From NCBI GenBank assembly GCA_036365455.1, contig JAWQUS010000016.1:14717001-14781000 (forward strand): a stretch of 64,000 nt of DNA, written 5' to 3'. The position numbers and the translations under genes are program-made. Source of the stretch: Macrosoma leucophasiata (Eukaryota > Arthropoda > Insecta > Lepidoptera > Hedylidae). Below, piece after piece: positions 45,719 to 56,706 of this stretch; position 1 is the first letter of the stretch, and each line of letters opens with the position of its first letter. Below the pieces are notes generated by a model that did not search any database, was not told the DNA's origin, and worked only from the letters and a program-made list of their open reading frames with translations.

Positions 45719-46669
45719 ATTATTCCTGCCCATAGGTGCCCATTTTACCAACTTCAATAAAATAATTTACAATAACCATTTTTTTTAAGACTATATAATT
45801 GTGCTATAGAATTCTGAGTTACTAAAATGAGTTAACGTATTCAAAAATTAGCACAACAATTTGTCATTTGGTAGTTGGCTCAGTTCATGGAGATATGGAA
45901 CCAACAGTTTTGGAGAACGGCCAAATATACTGCCAATGTTTCCGACGATAGACGAAATTGTAACATACTTTATGAGATATACTATCATTCAAAAGAAGTC
46001 ATATTTTTATTTTTACGTGTCTTCATAGTAACATTATTATATTTACTTCATTGCTACGTTTACATTGTAACGTGCGCAACGAATATTCATTTGTTGCGTG
46101 AATGACAGCACGCTCTGTGATGATTTGATGGCTAATTATTATTAATTTAATTAATTGATGAGAAATAAACGAAATAAAAAGGAATATCCTAGTCCTCATA
46201 TTTGAGAATAAAAATAAATGCTTAAGACATCACGTTTTTTACTTCTAATATTTTAGGTTTTACGCAAGGCAGGCATAAGGTACCGTCTTAAATCAAGTTC
46301 ACTTTTGACTACAATAAAATGAAGAGTTGAATAAATCTGGACACCAGTTTGAATTAGCCACACATTTAAAATTTTAAAGATTATAAATAATATTCTATGA
46401 TTATTAAAAATGTCCGATTGATAAAGTTAACGGAATCATTATCTGAAGAATAATAGAGTAATAGAGGTAGGTAGGTAATTCTAAAAGCAATCTTGAAGAT
46501 TAATTAATTGGACAACAGAATTTATCATGGAGTAAATTAATTAGTTTTGTACTGAAACTTGACTCACACTGATCGATGACAACGACCTTATCGTTGAAGA
46601 TTTCTTCAGATACTATCCCTGTCTCGAGCAGTAAGCGTTTTATCTATACATATATCTATTGTATCTATT
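45719..46669. other. Intergenic, no feature
   Basis: AT-rich with no gene or bounded repeat seen. Confidence 0.4.
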
Positions 46670-46832
46670 GGCCCTGTAATAACTAACACAGACATAACAA
46701 CTTAGGTCTTAGGGGTGGCAACGCATCTACATTTAACCGTTGGTTTTTGTGTAGATGTCTATAGGCTGCAATCATCACTTAACATCCAACATGTGAACAG
46801 TATGCTTGTTTGTCACCTTCGTCACATAAAAA
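46670..46832 (+). repeat. Family A repeat, + orientation with A tail
   Basis: CCCTGTAATAACTAACACAG, GGCTGCAATCATCACTTAAC, GTGAACAGTATGCTTGTTTG and CATAAAAAAAATATA at the 3' end. Confidence 0.62.
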
Positions 46833-47064
46833 AAATATACAGGGTAAATTTATCTAACGCATAAGTCGAGTTAGGTACGTTAAGACTAACAACTTTTGCC
46901 CTATGACTTTTGCCAAAAAGCAGTACATCACATGATAAGAAATAAAATCGTTTTAAATGGGACTTCTAACGTAAAGTTAAGAAGTATTAGAACTGAAAAT
47001 TTATTTATTATTTTTTGTATGGTAAAAAAAATATTGAATTAGAAAAAGTATTACAAAAGTATTA

Positions 47065-47210
47065 CCCCCTAATTCATAAACGTATTTTAGCTAAAGTGTT
47101 GCTAATCTCTCCTTTGTCTTTTTCTATCCTGCACATTTGACAATGCAACTGACAAAGACAAAGCATTCTATAGCTAAAACGTATCTAATGTACGTTTATG
47201 AATAAGGGGG
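47065..47210. mobile_element. 146-bp inverted-repeat element flanked by TTA
   Basis: CCCCCTAATTCATAAACG on the left and the complement CCCCCTTATTCATAAACG on the right, with further inverted matches inside (TTTTAGCTA). TTA lies just outside both ends (47062-47064 and 47211-47213). A 3-bp TTA duplication would fit PIF/Harbinger-type MITEs; a mutated piggyBac-type TTAA is the alternative. Confidence 0.65.
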
Positions 47211-47707
47211 TTAGTCTTGATGAGCCAAAGCCTCCCTTTAAGAATTATGCGCTGGTTACAAATAACCCTGTCTATAAAAACTGAAGAGTTTATTTGTTTG
47301 GTTAATTGTACGCGGTAACCCCTGGAACCAGTCGCATTTGAATAAATATTTTTAGGTACGTTAACTACATACATTCATGAAGAAGACTATAGACTTTTAT
47401 AACATTAAGCAATACTGGAGCAGATATCTCTGTACCAATACTACGTCTAAGTACGGATGTGTTGTGACCATGTAAAAAATTAAAGGATCATGCGTACACG
47501 TACTTACGCAACTACTTATACATACAAAAGCTGTTGATAATTTCGTTAATTTATATAGACAAATTTCCTAAGAGTAATTCGGGGCAACTGTACGCACTTT
47601 TGCCTTTGAGACCTTACTGTGTTTTAAATATTACCAGAGAAATTTGAAAATCATCTTGAAATAAAACATTTATTCATCTATAAATAAAATAGAGACGTAA
47701 GCGTAAT

Positions 47708-47758
47708 ATGCGTTTGTATGGAATTTTGGCGGAGTGTCCGCGGTGTGCCAACACGTTC
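47708..47758 (-). repeat. Family D start fragment
   Basis: Complement reads GGCACACCGCGGACACTCCG and CCAAAATTCCATACAAACGC, the first 45 bases of family D. Confidence 0.55.
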
Positions 47759-48352
47759 AGTTACCCCGAATCTACTCATTACGGTAAAGGGGTGCTGTTG
47801 CTGGCTTCCAACGTGAGCTTAGTGGCTTGAAATTATAATTTTCAGTTGCAAATAAGTAGGAAAGTACATAAGAAAACACAACAAAGATCCCATAGGTAAG
47901 TCCGGTACAATTCTTGAGGGTTTCCCTCAATTTCTAAATGAGGCCATCATCAGACTTCTAAATGATGCCAACTTGTTGGCAATGGAACCAATTTGGAAGT
48001 GTGCACTTTCAAACGCCACAAGATTTTTTCATGGGCTTACAATTAACAGAATAAATGGTGATACAAAACAAACATACGTGTCGAACATTGAACCTGCCCC
48101 TTTTAAAAGTCGGTAAAAAAGGAAACCGGGTCAAATCTAAAGTCAGTCGTTGTAGACCCACTTACCTACCATAACAGAGTCGCACACGGGTAGGGGTATA
48201 GGTATGTTATTTGTATTATGAATATAAATCAAAGGTTGCACCTCCATTTACAGGGTTCAATGATTGCAAATTAATATTGATAAGTAGCCAAGACTTTGGA
48301 CCGCAAAGAGTCACCTCACAAATAAAATGTTGTTTTTTTTTATTCATCACAG
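47759..48352. other. Intergenic, no feature
   Basis: No supported gene or repeat. Confidence 0.4.
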
Positions 48353-48518
48353 GCAATTTTATGACTTCTATAAAATTCTATCCGAAACAGGACATTCGAA
48401 ATGTGAAAGTGCTCTTTCTGTTCGGATGTTTATGGCTTTAATAACTAAATCACTGAAGCCAATTCCACATAATTTGACAAGGATACGGCAGCTGAGGGCT
48501 CTACCTTTGATCACATAA
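48353..48518 (+). CDS. Possible terminal exon of an unknown gene
   Basis: A very good acceptor (a run of ten T, then ATTCATCACAG) precedes an open frame of 54 codons reading QFYDFYKILSETGHSKCESA, SVRMFMALITKSLKPIPH and IRQLRALPLIT, with a TAA stop. AATAAA follows 72 bases later at 48591-48596. Residue make-up is protein-like. I find no partner exon upstream on this strand and do not recognise the family. It could be the end of a host gene whose other exons lie outside the window, part of a transposon, or chance. Confidence 0.3.
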
Positions 48519-49214
48519 ATGAAGACGAACCGAACGATGTCGATGACAGATCATGATAACAGCTAGGATCTATTGTACATTTGAGTGTCGAATAAAGATG
48601 ATAGTATTTTAAAAAAGGTCAATAAATCTACCAATCTAAAAACTCAAAATACTTCAAACTTACGGTAATCAATGCGTAATCGCGATAAGATCCGCCAGTC
48701 CGGTATGTAGTTAACACAAAATATACTTTGATAAAGTATTTTTATTATTTAGATAATATATGCCACGAAAAAGGTTTAATAAATAATATGTAGATACGAT
48801 CGCGCGAACGCGGATGCTGGCAAATGAACACTGAAGTATACCTATTGTAATATGTATCGTACTACATTGTTTAGTTTAAATTGTATCGTTAATTGGTCAG
48901 CTAGAGTTCCATATTTACCTGCCTACTACAAAGTCCAGGCAGACAGTGTAGTGAGTAACACCTATGACATTGTAGGTATTATTGAAAGTATATTAGATCA
49001 TGTAGGTTAACTGCCAGCGGCGCATACGTATCGTGTAGTGTATGAGTCCACCCACGAAAAGAATCAAAGGCTAGAGAAGTTAAGGGCAAGATTTGTAAAA
49101 AAAAAGATGCGAGATGAAACAGCTTTGAAATGTTGAGTTGAGAACCTTTCGTGTCTTCCGATGTTTAAAATAATTTTAAATTCGGAATAAAAAAAATAAA
49201 ATTGATGTATTTTA
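48519..49214. other. Intergenic, no feature
   Basis: AT-rich, includes the AATAAA at 48591. Nothing else is supported. Confidence 0.4.
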
Positions 49215-49812
49215 TGGCTGGTAAACTTTTTTAGCGGTTCTCAACGTAACATGCCCTAGCTGTTTTACCTTCACCTGTTTCACCATATTCGTCCGTCTAT
49301 CTGTCTGTCTGTCCATCCGCGGTTTAGCGCAAAAACTATTGGTACTAGAGACTTGAAAGTTAGCACAAGTATACACCTTAGTTTTGCCGACAAAGTGGTA
49401 GAATAAAAACATGAAAAAAAAATGAATTTACGTTTTTATGTTTTTTTTATGTACTTATTTGTTTAATTGTAACGCGCGGATATTTTTTTTATTTTTGATT
49501 TCCATTTACTGTCGGGTATCGTTGGATAGGTATATCTTTCTAAAATTTTATAGATTTCCGAACATCATTTTTCGATTTAGTTAACTGTTCATGCCTTATT
49601 AAGCTATAAGGTGCAAATTTTCGATAAAGTCCTCCCCCCTCCCCATAACCAACTAAACGGTTGTTGTTAGACATTCAGACGTTACGGCAATAGTCGCTAC
49701 ATATAATGAAATAAAAAGGAAAACTATCAGTTTGCAAGTAATAATCTCCATAGCAATATTTATTTTTTTTTTATTACATCTTTTACTCTGTAACTACGGA
49801 ACCCTACAGTGT
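49215..49812 (-). repeat. Probable retroelement-derived repeat
   Basis: Features a GTCTATCTGTCTGTCTGTCC run near 49295 and AACTACGGAACCCTACAGTG at 49792, the complement of which (GGGTTCCGTAG) starts the repeat family seen at 8380. It directly abuts the A-tailed end of the LINE at 49829. Confidence 0.4.
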
Positions 49813-49828
49813 GCGTGGCCCGACGCAC

Positions 49829-50232
49829 TTTTATTTATTTATTTATTGCCTTTGGTACACAAAACAGATTACAATCATTTACAGATACAATAACATAATA
49901 ATTACTAAAAACTAGATTGCAATCCAAAATATGCGTACACATCATGGTAAACAGATAGGTATATAATCTGATTTACATCTATAATTTAAAAGGAAAAAAA
50001 AAAGTTTAAGTAGTTATACAAAATATTGTAGGATCAATTATTGGAAGAGCGCTATTTGATGACGTTTGCAACTACGTAGCGTTTGAAGGTGTTGAATTTG
50101 TAATTAAAAATATCTATACTAGCATCATTCATGGATATTTCGTTATACGTCGTACGTACGGACGACGTATAACGAAATATACATATACATGCGCACGACT
50201 GGATTATAATAAGAAGTATTATTTTTAAAAAC
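49829..50232 (-). other. 3' UTR and AAAT-type tail of the LINE fragment
   Basis: On the - strand it ends CAAAGGCAATAAATAAATAA, i.e. a polyadenylation-like AATAAA repeat that serves as the tail. A long perfect hairpin sits inside at 50135-50180. Confidence 0.55.
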
Positions 50233-50852
50233 TTAAAGTGAATATGTTTTTGGTTTACGAGTTACGCGATTTATATTAATATGAATAGTACTTAATAACA
50301 ATGATGAATCAATACTGGAGTGTAAGTCTTTATGTAGCGTAAGCAGATCATTCATTCTGCTTTCGCCTGATGTATAGCGGTGTAATTTTAAATTTGTTCA
50401 ATCGATCAGAATAACATGATCGGCCATAACCCAATCTATACGATAATATCCTTACAAATTTCTTTTGTACTGCTTCTACAGCATCTGAATGAATGTTGTA
50501 ACACGGGGACCATATGCACGACCCATATTCTAAATTCGTTCGAACCAGAGTGTTATAAAAACTACAGAAACTAGATGGATTTTTGAAAGGTTTCGTAGCT
50601 CTCGTGATAAATCCTAGTAACTGATAAGCTTTGCTGGTAATGGAATCAATGTGATCTCGGAATGACAGTTTTTCATCGAAATGTATCCCTAGATCTTTAA
50701 CAGTACTTTTCCTTTCTAATGTGTGACCTAGTACTTGACCGGTTATGAATGGAACTTGCCATTTGCTCTCTGATTCTTTAGCAACTCGGGCTAGAGAGAA
50801 CGAGTGGGATTTGAGAGCAACTTGGACCAGAAGGTCCCACTGATGGCGGCCG
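50233..50852 (-). pseudogene. Jockey-like LINE reverse transcriptase, C-terminal fragment
   Basis: A frame without ATG runs on the - strand from 50852 to a TGA at 50348. It reads VKDLGIHFDEKLSFRDHIDS, ITSKAYQLLGFITRATKPF, FYNTLVRTNLEYGSCIWSPC, AVEAVQKKFVRILSY and ITPLYIRRKQNE. A neighbouring frame continues MNDLLTLHKDLHSSI to a stop at 50233, so a one- or two-base slip lies near 50350. This is the thumb and post-polymerase region of a Jockey-type LINE; the palm with its catalytic Asp residues is missing. It is 5'-truncated, as is common for LINE insertions. Confidence 0.75.
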
Positions 50853-50872
50853 CAAATTTATTAATGACTAGC

Positions 50873-51183
50873 TGTGCCCGCGACTTCGTCTGCGTGAAAT
50901 TTTATGATTGTTCAGTATGTACCCGGACGAAGTCGTGGGCGCAGCTAGTATAAAAGTAGCCTAAGTTACTCCTTATAACATAAGTTATCTGCCAGTGAAA
51001 GTCCCGTCAAAATCGGACCAGCCGCTCCCGAGATTAGCCGGAACAAACAGACAGACAGACAGACAAAAATTGTGAAAAATTTTGTTTTGCTATAGGTACC
51101 CCGTATACATATATATGCATTTACTAAAAAGCGGTTATTTTTATATTTCAAACAGACACTCCAATTTTATTTATTTGTATAGA
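50873..51183 (+). repeat. Family G repeat, longest copy
   Basis: TAGCTGTGCCCGCGACTTCG, GACGAAGTCGTGGGCGCAGC, AAGTAGCCTAAGTTACTCCT, GTCCCGTCAAAATCGGACCA and TTATTTGTATAGAT at the end. The first 24 bases are an inverted copy of 50929-50950. Follows the LINE fragment directly. Confidence 0.6.
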
Positions 51184-51224
51184 TAATACATGTAAAACAA
51201 TTTAATACTACGTCTGCTCAATAA

Positions 51225-51409
51225 TCTTAATATATATAAATCTCGTGTCACAATGTTTGTCCTCAATGGACTCCTAAACCACTTAACCGATTATAATAAA
51301 ATTCGCACACCATGTGCAGTTCGATCCAACTTGAGAGATAGGATAGCTTACATTACGCTATGACTAATAGGAGCAGAGCAGCGCGGGCGAAGCCGGGGCG
51401 GGCCGCTAG
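51225..51409 (+). mobile_element. Helitron-like fragment, TC start and CTAG end
   Basis: Starts TCTTAATATATATAAATCTC and ends GCGCGGGCGAAGCCGGGGCG, GGCCGCTAG then T. It has the hairpin plus CTAG end typical of Helitrons and is distinct in sequence from the 7578 family. Confidence 0.55.
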
Positions 51410-51847
51410 TTGCAATATAGGTATCTACAGAAAAACTGCTCAGTTCCACAATACCAAGTTTCCAATAAAACTTAACTGTTTTGTCACGTTATACTACCCT
51501 AGCTAGCGTCAACTAATAAAACAAGAATTAAAACGACCTCTGTAAGCTCGTTAGCCTGTCTTTTATCCGAAGTATAAGTGAGTAGGTACACATTGGCAAG
51601 GCATTTTAAGTTAGACCAATAGGTATATAAGTGATGTATCTACCGACCTACGTGAAAAAAGTATCGGATTACATAGTGTATTCCCGCGAAAGAGTTGGCA
51701 GCCGAGTAGGTACATACCTACACGGAGGCAGGCCTACACCTCACATACATTCGACATCATGCTAGGCTGAGACAAGGCGTGTATATACACCCAATTAAAA
51801 ACAAAAAAACATTAATGCCTACATCACAATCACCACACGTAATACAC

Positions 51848-53383
51848 TACAGTCTGTTTTTTTTCGGTACGGACTAAATTGACATAAGCTGTGTGGCTAG
51901 GTTTTTGGGAATCATTAATAGTGATGGGCCACTACCGTAACTTTACGTAATTTAAAATCTAGTGTCGTTTTTCAGTAATAATTTTTATTTTATTTTATTT
52001 AATAGAACAAACAGTCTTATTTGCTTACAAACAATCTTAATAAAATTACATCAGACCATTTATAAGTTTCCGTATTTAGACATCTAAGGAATTGCATATT
52101 GTTTCATAACAGTAACAAAAACAGAAAACAAAAAAACAATATCAACAACAACAAATCATTGTTTTATATTATTTCGCATTAACACATGCTTGTGAAATAT
52201 ATTTTTACAGAAAAATGGAAAGAAAAATTCGACTTCAGAGCGGCTGGACTAGATTCCCAGTGGCCGCAAGTTCGAGTCTCGCCTGAAGTCAAATTTTTGT
52301 TTCCATTTTTCTTAAAAAAAAACAACAAATCAATAATAAAAGGAAATTTAGTACAACTTAGTACGTTTACTGCTCCTAGCCTTTCAATTTACATTATATC
52401 TTATTAATATTTTCCACTGCGCTAGTAAAGAAAAAATGCTAAAGACGACTTATTGCATGTCAAACCAGTGCCTAAAGAGAACCGTCTAACATTTTGAGGT
52501 TTATATAAAAATTAGGTAATTACAAAAATGTGTCTTTACAATTTTAGAATGTGGCAATGTACCTATAGTCATGCCTATATAATGTACATACCTGTATGGT
52601 TAATGTATAGAATTGATAAAAACATAAATGCAACACACTTATTTTTTAAATGTCTAAAATCTTAATAATGACATGCAAGTTAATAATCATAATCAGGTAA
52701 TGACTCCGTACGTGAATGTGCCGAATCGTCAGAGTCATCACCTACTTCAATAATAAATCAGTCGGTAATGTCGTCGACAATATAGCCTAGAGTACACATT
52801 TTTTTCTCAACTTCAATTATTAGGTACATATTTAATATAATTTTTCCAGCGCTGGGGAGTCACTAGAGGAAGTCACACATTCGTTTTTCTTCGGCATTTC
52901 GGATGGAGATTCTGTTTACTTGTGACGGTGTGTACATAATGAACGCGTACAAATACGCGTTCATTATCATGTTTTTTGCCCGTGGAATCGCATTTCGGAG
53001 GTTGAAGGACGAATGGAGTGTATTCAAAATGGCGCCGTATTTTCGTTTTTATGGAATTGATAGCTACAGTACATCGACCTATTTCTTGTGTAGTTCCTGT
53101 TAGCAACTTGTTATTGCGTATTCTTCAACAACAAATAAATAATTGTCGTGTTTACTTAGTGCAATAAGTAATTTAAATTAAATCTGTGATACTCCATAGT
53201 AACCATAATTTTAAAAAGATTTGTCTAGTGTCAAATATAATAAAATTATGTGGTAAAGTAAAAAGTAACGATTCATAAAACCGGTATCGTACAACACTAA
53301 TACTAGAGAGCTGGTATCATTATTTTGGAAATTGACATTTGCATGTGTCAATTTAGTCCGTAGCGAAAAAAAAACAGACTTTA
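51848..53383. mobile_element. TA-flanked inverted-repeat element, 1.5 kb, with nested repeats
   Basis: AGTCTGTTTTTTTTCGGTAC and GGACTAAATTGACA at 51851-51884 match the complement of 53346-53380 with one substitution and one extra T. TA then one base lies outside each end (51848-51849 and 53382-53383). The inside holds a LINE-like A-rich tail on the - strand at about 51985-52050, a family C SINE at 52161, and a 14-bp hairpin at 52936. No transposase is recognised. The TA flank suggests Tc1/mariner-type transposition. Confidence 0.6.
52161..52320 (+). mobile_element. Family C SINE, chimeric copy lacking the D arm
   Basis: Leader ATTATTTCGCATTAACACAT, then AAAAATGGAAAGAAAAATTC (an inverted copy of the tail), then GACTTCAG joined directly to AGCGGCTGGACTAG, so the D-arm segment is missing, and the T arm with CTGAAGTC and the normal tail. 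The head is 52231-52290. As a result both flanks of the head are inverted copies of each other. Confidence 0.7.
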
Positions 53384-53777
53384 GGCTAAAATTGTTTTTT
53401 TGAGTCCCGTGAAGGCGCGATCGCAGATACATTTTGGGAGCTTTAGTCGCAAGCCAAGATATTGTTGAAAGTCCTGACTGACTGACCTGGGGGTGATGCT
53501 TTTGTATCAGTTTCGTACCGCCTAATTATTGCCTCGAAATGTTTTCGTCCACAGGTAGGTACATACTCGTATTTCAGAGCAAAATGTTTTAATAGGCGGT
53601 ACGAAACTGACAAAATGACGTCATAATCGAAAGCGTTAGAGTTAGGCGGTCGGCCCTCAGAGGGCGTAGGTATTATTTATCTCGGAGGCCATCAATTTGA
53701 GAGCTACTTTGCAATACATTGCCGTTTTCATAAGATAATCGTAATTATCGAGTTGCGTCAAAACGCCAATCCACCAG

Positions 53778-54181
53778 CCATAGAGCAACACGGGCCACCG
53801 GCTACGGTAATGCGGTGGTGCCTACGTTCTCGACCACCTATACTGGACCTCTTACCATCAGAAAAATTAACTTCAAACACCAGTAATCTTTTGACATATT
53901 ATTATTTTAAGGTACTAGGTGAAAAATGCCCATTACCACTTATCTCTGAAACGATAGGATGCGTCATATTGAAAAAATATGACTTAAATTTTATTGTACA
54001 AAAATCGTCTATTACTACGAAACTCACATCTTGGCATAAATAAAGTACACAAACAATTTCAGGCACACATTAAACATCTCGGCCCACTTGGTCTTGTACT
54101 TTGACAGAGGGAAAAGCCTGCATATGGCTACTCCCCTCCGGTCCGCCGCGGCCGGTGGCCGGTAGCCCGTGTTGCTCTATG
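53778..54181 (-). mobile_element. Family E element containing a family A fragment
   Basis: Begins CATAGAGCAACACGGGCCAC and ends GTGTTGCTCTATG with GGCTACTCCCCTCCGGTCCG inside. At about 53805-53870 a family A head (GGTAATGCGGTGGTGCCTAC to CTCTTACCATCAG) interrupts it. The flanks do not show a clear duplication. Opposite in orientation to the copy at 9871. Confidence 0.65.
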
Positions 54182-54499
54182 GCCCACAACCTTAATTATT
54201 TTTAATTATTAATTCCATCAATTATGATTGACCACGATTGATGGAATTCATAAATAAAAATAACTACGAACTATGGGTGGTACTTTACACACACTAATTG
54301 TGAACCAATTCGTCGCTGTGTTGGTCGATGTTACTTATTTTTTTCTGCCAACTGCAAAAAGCCAACGGGAAGGCCGTTGGATTTTCAGGAGCAACTGTGT
54401 GTCTACGATTTTGCACTAACTTGCATCCTCATCATTTCAGCCAATACTGGATATATACATAGATGGGGTGAATATGCCATGATTTACGGTAGTTTAATA

Positions 54500-54690
54500 T
54501 TTTAAAGAAAAAAGGAAAGATAATTTTGACTTCAGGCGGGGCTCGAACCCGCGACCACTGGGAATCTAGTCCAGCCGCTCTTTTAATTGAGCTACCGAAG
54601 TCCACGCCTTTTTTTTCCTTCACATTTATTGCATTGCCTTGGGATGCCAGTAGCGACATCTATTGCCAACAATGAAAGTTAGGCAACCAA
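54500..54690 (-). mobile_element. Family C SINE, complement copy
   Basis: The head on the - strand is 54602-54528, GACTTCGGTAGCTCAATTAA to GCCTGAAGTC, with the tail complement TTTAAAGAAAAAAGGAAAGA at 54501. The 5' leader includes GGCAATGCAATAAATGTGAA, matching 36668-36690. Confidence 0.75.
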
Positions 54691-54789
54691 TATAACAAAC
54701 TTTACAGTTTAATAACTTTAACAAATAATCTTGGTGCAACCCAGGCTTTATATGGTAAAGAAGTCGCTTTTGCCTTCAATAACTGTTTT

Positions 54790-54920
54790 TATATTTTTTT
54801 TTCTTCGCAATAACACATGCGAGTGAAATATTTTTTAAAGAAAAATTTTACTTCAGCCGGTGCTCCAAACCTCGACCACTGGGAATCTAGTTCAGCCGCT
54901 CTTCCAATTGAGCTTGAGGT
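54790..54920 (-). mobile_element. Family C SINE, decayed copy
   Basis: Complement reads CAATTGGAAGAGCGGCTGAA, then TTCCCAGTGGTCGAGG. The acceptor stem is damaged on one side. It lies 250 bases from the copy at 54500 in the same direction. Confidence 0.6.
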
Positions 54921-55208
54921 AGTTTTATCGTAGGCAGCTGCTGCCCATCCCGCTTTGTTGTGTTTACTACCTATATGGAATGTTTGAGTTTGCCCGCCAT
55001 TGTTGGCTGGACTGACTGCTCTAAGAAAACGTCACTGACAACTTTTGCTAACACTTGCTAATCTATCTGACCTAAGGCAGATTTTTAAGTGACCCTATCC
55101 ACAACCTTCCTTAGGGAGCTGAATGTGCGCCTGACAGCTGACAGCTCAAACAATTCATGTAGATATTATTATCTGTACCTTCTCTTTCGGAATAACATAG
55201 GCGTGAAA

Positions 55209-55396
55209 TCTATAATATAAAAATAAGTCGGGTTTTCCTTCCTGACGCTATAACTCCCATAACGCACGAACCGATTTCCACGGTTTTGCATTCGTTGGAA
55301 AGGTCTCGGGCTCCGTGAGGTTTATAGCAAAAGAAATTCAGGAAAAAATATTTATAAAACGACATCCACGCGGGCGAAGCCGCGGGCAACAGCTGG
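55209..55396 (+). mobile_element. Helitron-like fragment, CTGG end
   Basis: TCTATAATATAAAAATAAGT start, GCACGAACCGATTTCCACGG, TTATAAAACGACATCCACGC, hairpin GCGGGCGAAGCCGCGGGC and end AACAGCTGG then T. Its last 70 bases match the copies at 4161 and 7578. Confidence 0.55.
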
Positions 55397-55579
55397 TTGT
55401 TTATATTAATGCCCATTTTAAATAGGTAATTAAGTAGGTACCTACATATACTTACACAATGTATCAAAAATAGTCTTGATAAGACTGCATGTTTAATCGT
55501 TCGTATCAATAATAACGATCGACGATAAAAGATATCATTCATATCTCAAAATTGGGAACAGTCACACATGTCATCACAA

Positions 55580-55871
55580 CATAGAGCAACAGGGGCCACT
55601 GGCCTGGGCGGACTGGAGGAGAGTAGCCATAGCGTTTATTACCGATGCAAAATAGTCTGTCATTTATTGCGGGAGGAAATGCGTGCGCACGCGCACTACT
55701 AAAGTCGTCTATTAAGTACTACGAAACTCACACCTTGACTTTAACAAAATACAGAAACAATTTCACGCACACATTTAAACATCTAGGCGACAGGTATAGG
55801 TCCATTGGGACTTGTACTTTGACAGAGGGGAAAGCCTGCATATGGCTACTCTCCTCCGGTGTTGCTCTATG
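55580..55871 (-). mobile_element. Family E inverted-repeat element with 8-bp target duplication
   Basis: CATAGAGCAAC at the left and GTTGCTCTATG at the right are perfect inverted ends, flanked by CATCACAA at 55572-55579 and 55872-55879. 292 bases, no transposase. It is in the opposite direction to the 9871 copy (CACACCTTGACTTTAACAAA inside). This copy fixes the exact ends of the family. Confidence 0.9.
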
Positions 55872-56237
55872 CATCACAATGAACTGCATGTTTGTTTACC
55901 TTAAGCAAACTTAAATAACTTACTTGTTTTCAATACAGAAGAAATCCATTTAACCTCTCTACTAGCGCTAGCACTTCAGTACCTGAAGGGTTAACAAGAA
56001 ACTCGTTTGTGTCGTATGGTGATTAGGTAGGTACCTACATGTTTTAAGTTATAATTAGCCTTAGTTGAAATGTTACGAAATCTGTTAAAGTTAGAGAAGG
56101 ATGTGAAATGTAACTATGTGTAAGAAATATCTTGATGCAACTTATGTACATAAATCTTAGTTAGGTACATACATTGTTTCAGTGTAGTGTAGATTGTAGC
56201 AGATACCTAAGCGAAATATTTTGCTATCTGCCGCAAC

Positions 56238-56480
56238 TAACTTCATGCCATTATTCCTCGAACGGGTAGGCAGAGGTAATGCAATAAAGCATAAATACAA
56301 ACACTCACGGAGCGCCGGTTATTACGTTTTATGTTAACACATTACACATACACAAACACACATCCAAATCAAAACAAATACCTATCTGTGGGCCATACAA
56401 ATATTTGTCCCTCTACGGAGATTGAACCTGTGAGCCTTGGTTCAAATCGTCTCACCGCTGGACTAAATGGCTCGTCATAT
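56238..56480 (-). mobile_element. SINE fragments, family B tail plus a second tRNA-like head
   Basis: 56238-56330 is the complement of the family B tail (CCTCGAACGGGTAGGCAGAG, AACACTCACGGAGCGCCGGT). At 56400-56480 the complement reads TTAGTCCAGCGGTGAGACGA and CACAGGTTCAATCTCC, an A-box and B-box pair of a different tRNA-like head. Confidence 0.5.
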
Positions 56481-56706
56481 TAATAAATCACTTGCATTAA
56501 TTTTTTTCTGTATAGGTAACTATCCTGCATGAAACTTTGTGTGAAGAAACATAGTACAAAATATTATGTACTTCTTTTTTTTTATTGTTTTGGCATTGCT
56601 ATGCCGTTTTGGTTTTGAGTTGCAATTATAACTGTAAATAATGTTTTGTAACTGCAAACAAAGCTAAAGAAGTGTAAATATGCAGTAAAAAACGTTTATA
56701 TATCGA

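Noticed and set aside
49295..49314. GTCT tetranucleotide runs here and at 7608, 18545 and 51050
   Set aside because: These are internal parts of dispersed retroelement and Helitron-like repeats, not independent satellites.
52903..53106. 66-codon + strand frame and an overlapping 77-codon - strand frame
   Set aside because: No family is recognised, the region lies inside the TA-flanked element, and the frame crosses the hairpin; not enough to call a gene.
55210..55542. 110-codon open frame on the - strand
   Set aside because: It is antisense to a Helitron-like fragment.
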